From Longimicrobium sp. (GTDB lineage Bacteria; Gemmatimonadota; Gemmatimonadetes; Longimicrobiales; Longimicrobiaceae), in contig JAUJMI010000094.1 in NCBI GenBank assembly GCA_030446945.1, positions 1-10,384 of the forward strand: DNA of 10,384 bases. The letters run 5' to 3'. Positions within the stretch are counted from its first letter, which is position 1. Every line of letters starts with the position of its first letter. Made by a program: the position numbers and the translations under genes. This document shows positions 8,392-10,384 of the stretch, one piece after another. The notes beneath the pieces are model-generated. The model did no database searches. It had not been told where the DNA came from and was given only the letters and a program-made list of their open reading frames with translations.

Positions 8392-8427
8392 TCCCAAAGC
8401 CCTCAGTGCTGGGTGCTAACTAAAAGC

Positions 8428-8451
8428 GCACTAACGCACTCACGCACTTCG
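8428..8451. repeat. Three near-tandem octamers just past the M14 stop
   Basis: GCACTAAC, GCACTCAC and GCACTTCG follow one another with a period of eight, ending two bases before the M14 stop codon. The neighbouring bases (8404-8420) contain the similar words AGTGCT and GGTGCTAAC. This looks like a degenerate short-word intergenic repeat; no terminator T-run is seen. Confidence 0.45.
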
Positions 8452-8453
8452 GT

Positions 8454-10384
8454 TCACGGCCCCATCAACAGCGCATTCACATACAGCGGCTGCATCGACC
8501 GCCAGAACAGCCGGAAGAGCGGGTCGTCGGCGAAGAGGATCACGCTTCCCTGCCCCATGCGGCGGGTGGCGACGACGGATCCCTCGCCGAGGCGGCGCAG
8601 GTTCTCGGGCGAGATGACGCCGGAGATGCGCGTGGGGTTCCGCGGAAGGTACGCGACCGTCTCCAGGTTCTCCGCGGGCTCGAACACGGTGGTGCCCTGG
8701 TGCAGGGTGAAGGTCTCGCCCGGACGGCCGTCCAGCCCCGCGCCGAATGCCAGCGGGTGCGCCGGGTCCAGGCGCAGCGGGAGGATGGTGCCAGGGACTT
8801 CCTGGCGCCACTCCTGCCGCTCGCGCTCCTCGCGGCCCGCCAGAAAGCGCGCGCGAGCGTTCCCCGTGTCGCGCCCCGCCTCGCGCACCTTGATCTCGGC
8901 CATAGCCGCGATCGCCTCCGCCCCGCCGGCGATGGCGACCAGGCGCCCTCCGCGCTGCACCCACGCCTTGAGCGCGTCGGTGGCATCCTTGACGGCGCGC
9001 GGCGACGCGTCGGGGAGCACGATCACCTGGTAGTCGGACAGGTCAGCCGAGGCCAGGTCGCTGGCCTGGACGGCGTCGAAGGGGACGCCGAGCTGCTGGT
9101 CGAGGAAGAACCAGTGCGCACCGAAGGAGGTGGGGCTCACCCCCTCGCCCGAGACGACGGCGACGCGCGGCAGCTTGATGTTGGCGACGCTCTCGCTCCC
9201 CAGGTCGATCCCGCCCTCGCTGAGGCCGCTGGAGATGGGGATCGCGACGCTTCCCAGGCCCAGGCGGGTGAGGCGCGCCTGGAGCGAGTCGTTGCCGCGC
9301 GCTGGGATGAACCAGGTGCCCGCGGGATAGCGGCGGCCCGCGAAGGTGGAGGGCTTGCCGAGCACCCGCGCCCGTCCGCCCGCGCGCAGCAGGCTCACGA
9401 CGCCGCGCGACGCCTGCTCGCCCGGCGCCACCAGGTAGCCGAAGGCGCTGGGCTGCGGCGCGGCGCCGGCCGCGATCGTCTCACTGCCGGTGGTGCGCAC
9501 GGGGGTCCACCCGGTGCCGCCGCCCGTCGCGCGGTAGGCGGCCACACCGTAGGCATAGGGGAGCGACCAGGCGCTGACGTCGTACGAGTACTCGGCTTTG
9601 AGGACCGTCTCCGGCTGGAGCAGCGTGATGGCGAGGCGGCCCAGCGGCTGGCGCGCCCGCACCCGGTACGTCCCCGCCGGGAAGTCGCTACGCGCGGGGA
9701 AGCCCGGGTACGCCGTAGCGCCCGCGCGGAAGCCGGCGGAGGCGCGCTCCACCTCGATCCCCTGGCGGCGGAGATGGGCCACCAGCGACTCGATGCGGCT
9801 GGGGTCGGTGCCCGGCACGAGGAGGAAGTCGCGCTCGCCCTGGCCGACGGTGCGCTGCCCGGCGGCGTAGTCCATCAGCAGCTGCGCCTTGCCGGCGGCG
9901 GCGGTGCGCAGGGTGGCCTGGCCGCTGGCGTGGTGGTGGAGCGCGCGGTCGCGCAGCGTCAGGGTGTCGCCCGACGCCTGGATCACCGCCTGCCCCGCGG
10001 CGCCGTGCCCGGCCTGCTCGTACGTCATCCCCACCGCGCCCGTGAGCGACGGCCACGAGTCGCCGTACCCGGGGTAGAAGAGGTCGAACGCCTCGCCCGT
10101 GTAGTAGTCCCACCCCCGCGCGTCGAAGGTGCGGGCGTTCTCCTGCCCGAAGCGCTTCCCCCACGACAGGATGTGCTGCGGGTAGATGGGATTGATGGGC
10201 GCCGCCGCCGGGAAGAAGAAGTACGACGAGTTGTAGGACATCTCGTGGAAGTCGACGTGCACCTGCGGGTTGTAGCGGAACCAGGTGGCCAGCCGCGCCC
10301 GCGTCTCCACCTGCGTCGCCCACGACCAATCGCGGTTCAGGTCGAAGAGGTAGTGGTTGAAGCGCCCGCCCGGCCACGGCTCGC
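8454..10384 (-). CDS. M14 family zinc carboxypeptidase-like protein with C-terminal GATase1-like domain, N-terminus cut by window edge
   Basis: The open frame continues off the right edge; 642 residues are visible. The first visible stretch, FNHYLFDLNRDWSW (about 8-21), matches the DLNRD/N substrate-binding region of M14 peptidases. VHVDFHEM supplies the third zinc-ligand histidine (H46), and GMTYEQ at 118-123 offers the likely catalytic Glu (E122). The first zinc motif (HxxE) must lie beyond the edge. After a beta-rich middle comes a Rossmann-like segment (about 400-520; LPRVAVVSGEG, DYQVIVLPD, GGRLVAIAGG) resembling the class I glutamine amidotransferase-like domain found at the C-terminus of many such bacterial proteins. 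It ends with a GSVILFADDPLFR segment. Probably an exported peptidase, though the signal peptide is not visible. It lies codirectional with and upstream of the M16 gene, with the MITE-like element between them. An internal GTG at 10310 is not the real start. Confidence 0.85.
   Translation of the reverse strand, partial: EPWPGGRFNHYLFDLNRDWSWATQVETRARLATWFRYNPQVHVDFHEMSYNSSYFFFPAAAPINPIYPQHILSWGKRFGQENARTFDARGWDYYTGEAFDLFYPGYGDSWPSLTGAVGMTYEQAGHGAAGQAVIQASGDTLTLRDRALHHHASGQATLRTAAAGKAQLLMDYAAGQRTVGQGERDFLLVPGTDPSRIESLVAHLRRQGIEVERASAGFRAGATAYPGFPARSDFPAGTYRVRARQPLGRLAITLLQPETVLKAEYSYDVSAWSLPYAYGVAAYRATGGGTGWTPVRTTGSETIAAGAAPQPSAFGYLVAPGEQASRGVVSLLRAGGRARVLGKPSTFAGRRYPAGTWFIPARGNDSLQARLTRLGLGSVAIPISSGLSEGGIDLGSESVANIKLPRVAVVSGEGVSPTSFGAHWFFLDQQLGVPFDAVQASDLASADLSDYQVIVLPDASPRAVKDATDALKAWVQRGGRLVAIAGGAEAIAAMAEIKVREAGRDTGNARARFLAGREERERQEWRQEVPGTILPLRLDPAHPLAFGAGLDGRPGETFTLHQGTTVFEPAENLETVAYLPRNPTRISGVISPENLRRLGEGSVVATRRMGQGSVILFADDPLFRLFWRSMQPLYVNALLMGP

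Noticed and set aside
8088..8423. A 111-codon frame inside the MITE-like element (contains KETTDA and PAPAPRSV)
   Set aside because: The corresponding frame in the other copy shares ETTDA and PAPAPRSV but shifts frame right after because of a one-base difference, so protein-level conservation is not supported by these two copies. No Shine-Dalgarno. It could be revisited if more copies keep the frame.
8080..8426. CTAAAAG direct repeats as the target-site duplication of the MITE-like element
   Set aside because: The left copy abuts the element but the right copy lies about 29 bases beyond the right terminal repeat, so it is not a simple duplication and may be chance.
8454..10310. Treating GTG 10310 as the start of the M14 gene
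   Set aside because: The frame stays open to the right edge and the residues upstream (FNHYLFDLNRDW) are clearly M14 core, so the gene is truncated by the window rather than starting there.

Overview
The window is GC-rich (roughly two-thirds G+C by eye) and bacterial. It carries ordinary chromosomal genes: a partial ClpB disaggregase, a lipoprotein polysaccharide deacetylase, a MATE-family exporter broken into two frames, a secreted M16 zinc peptidase and a partial M14 carboxypeptidase-like protein. The protein styles (exported M16 and M14 metallopeptidases, this deacetylase type, very high GC, structured intergenic repeats) resemble Gemmatimonadota, especially Longimicrobium-like genomes. 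That assignment rests on recollection of the families, not on a search. I saw no CRISPR array, phage gene, transposase, rRNA or tRNA.

Layout, left to right. Positions 1-1934 (minus): clpB, running off the left edge so the C-terminal part is missing. Positions 1935-2207: divergent intergenic region. Positions 2208-3149 (plus): deacetylase. Positions 3150-3343: short convergent spacer packed with inverted repeats. Positions 3344-5034 (minus): the MATE transporter, whose N- and C-terminal six-helix halves lie in different frames joined by a TGATG overlap; the last ~91 codons run through a dispersed repeat. Positions 5049-5091: a strong intrinsic terminator for the gene upstream. Positions 5114-7939 (minus): two-domain M16 peptidase with signal peptide. 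Positions 7940-8453: intergenic region holding a weak promoter candidate, two perfect 12-bp palindromes and a ~306-bp element with terminal inverted repeats. Positions 8454-10384 (minus): M14 carboxypeptidase-like protein with a C-terminal GATase1-like domain, N-terminus beyond the right edge.

The genes do not form one pathway. M14 and M16 are probably envelope or periplasmic peptidases, the deacetylase an envelope carbohydrate enzyme, MATE an inner-membrane exporter, and ClpB a cytosolic chaperone. No convincing new multi-gene system is visible.

The main non-gene signal is a dispersed repeat family. Two diverged copies (about 3429-3620 and 8086-8391) lie in opposite orientation and share exact blocks of up to 15 bp. 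The larger copy is bounded by GGGTGT(T)GAAAAAT inverted repeats like a non-autonomous MITE, and the smaller copy appears to have replaced the natural 3' end of the MATE gene.
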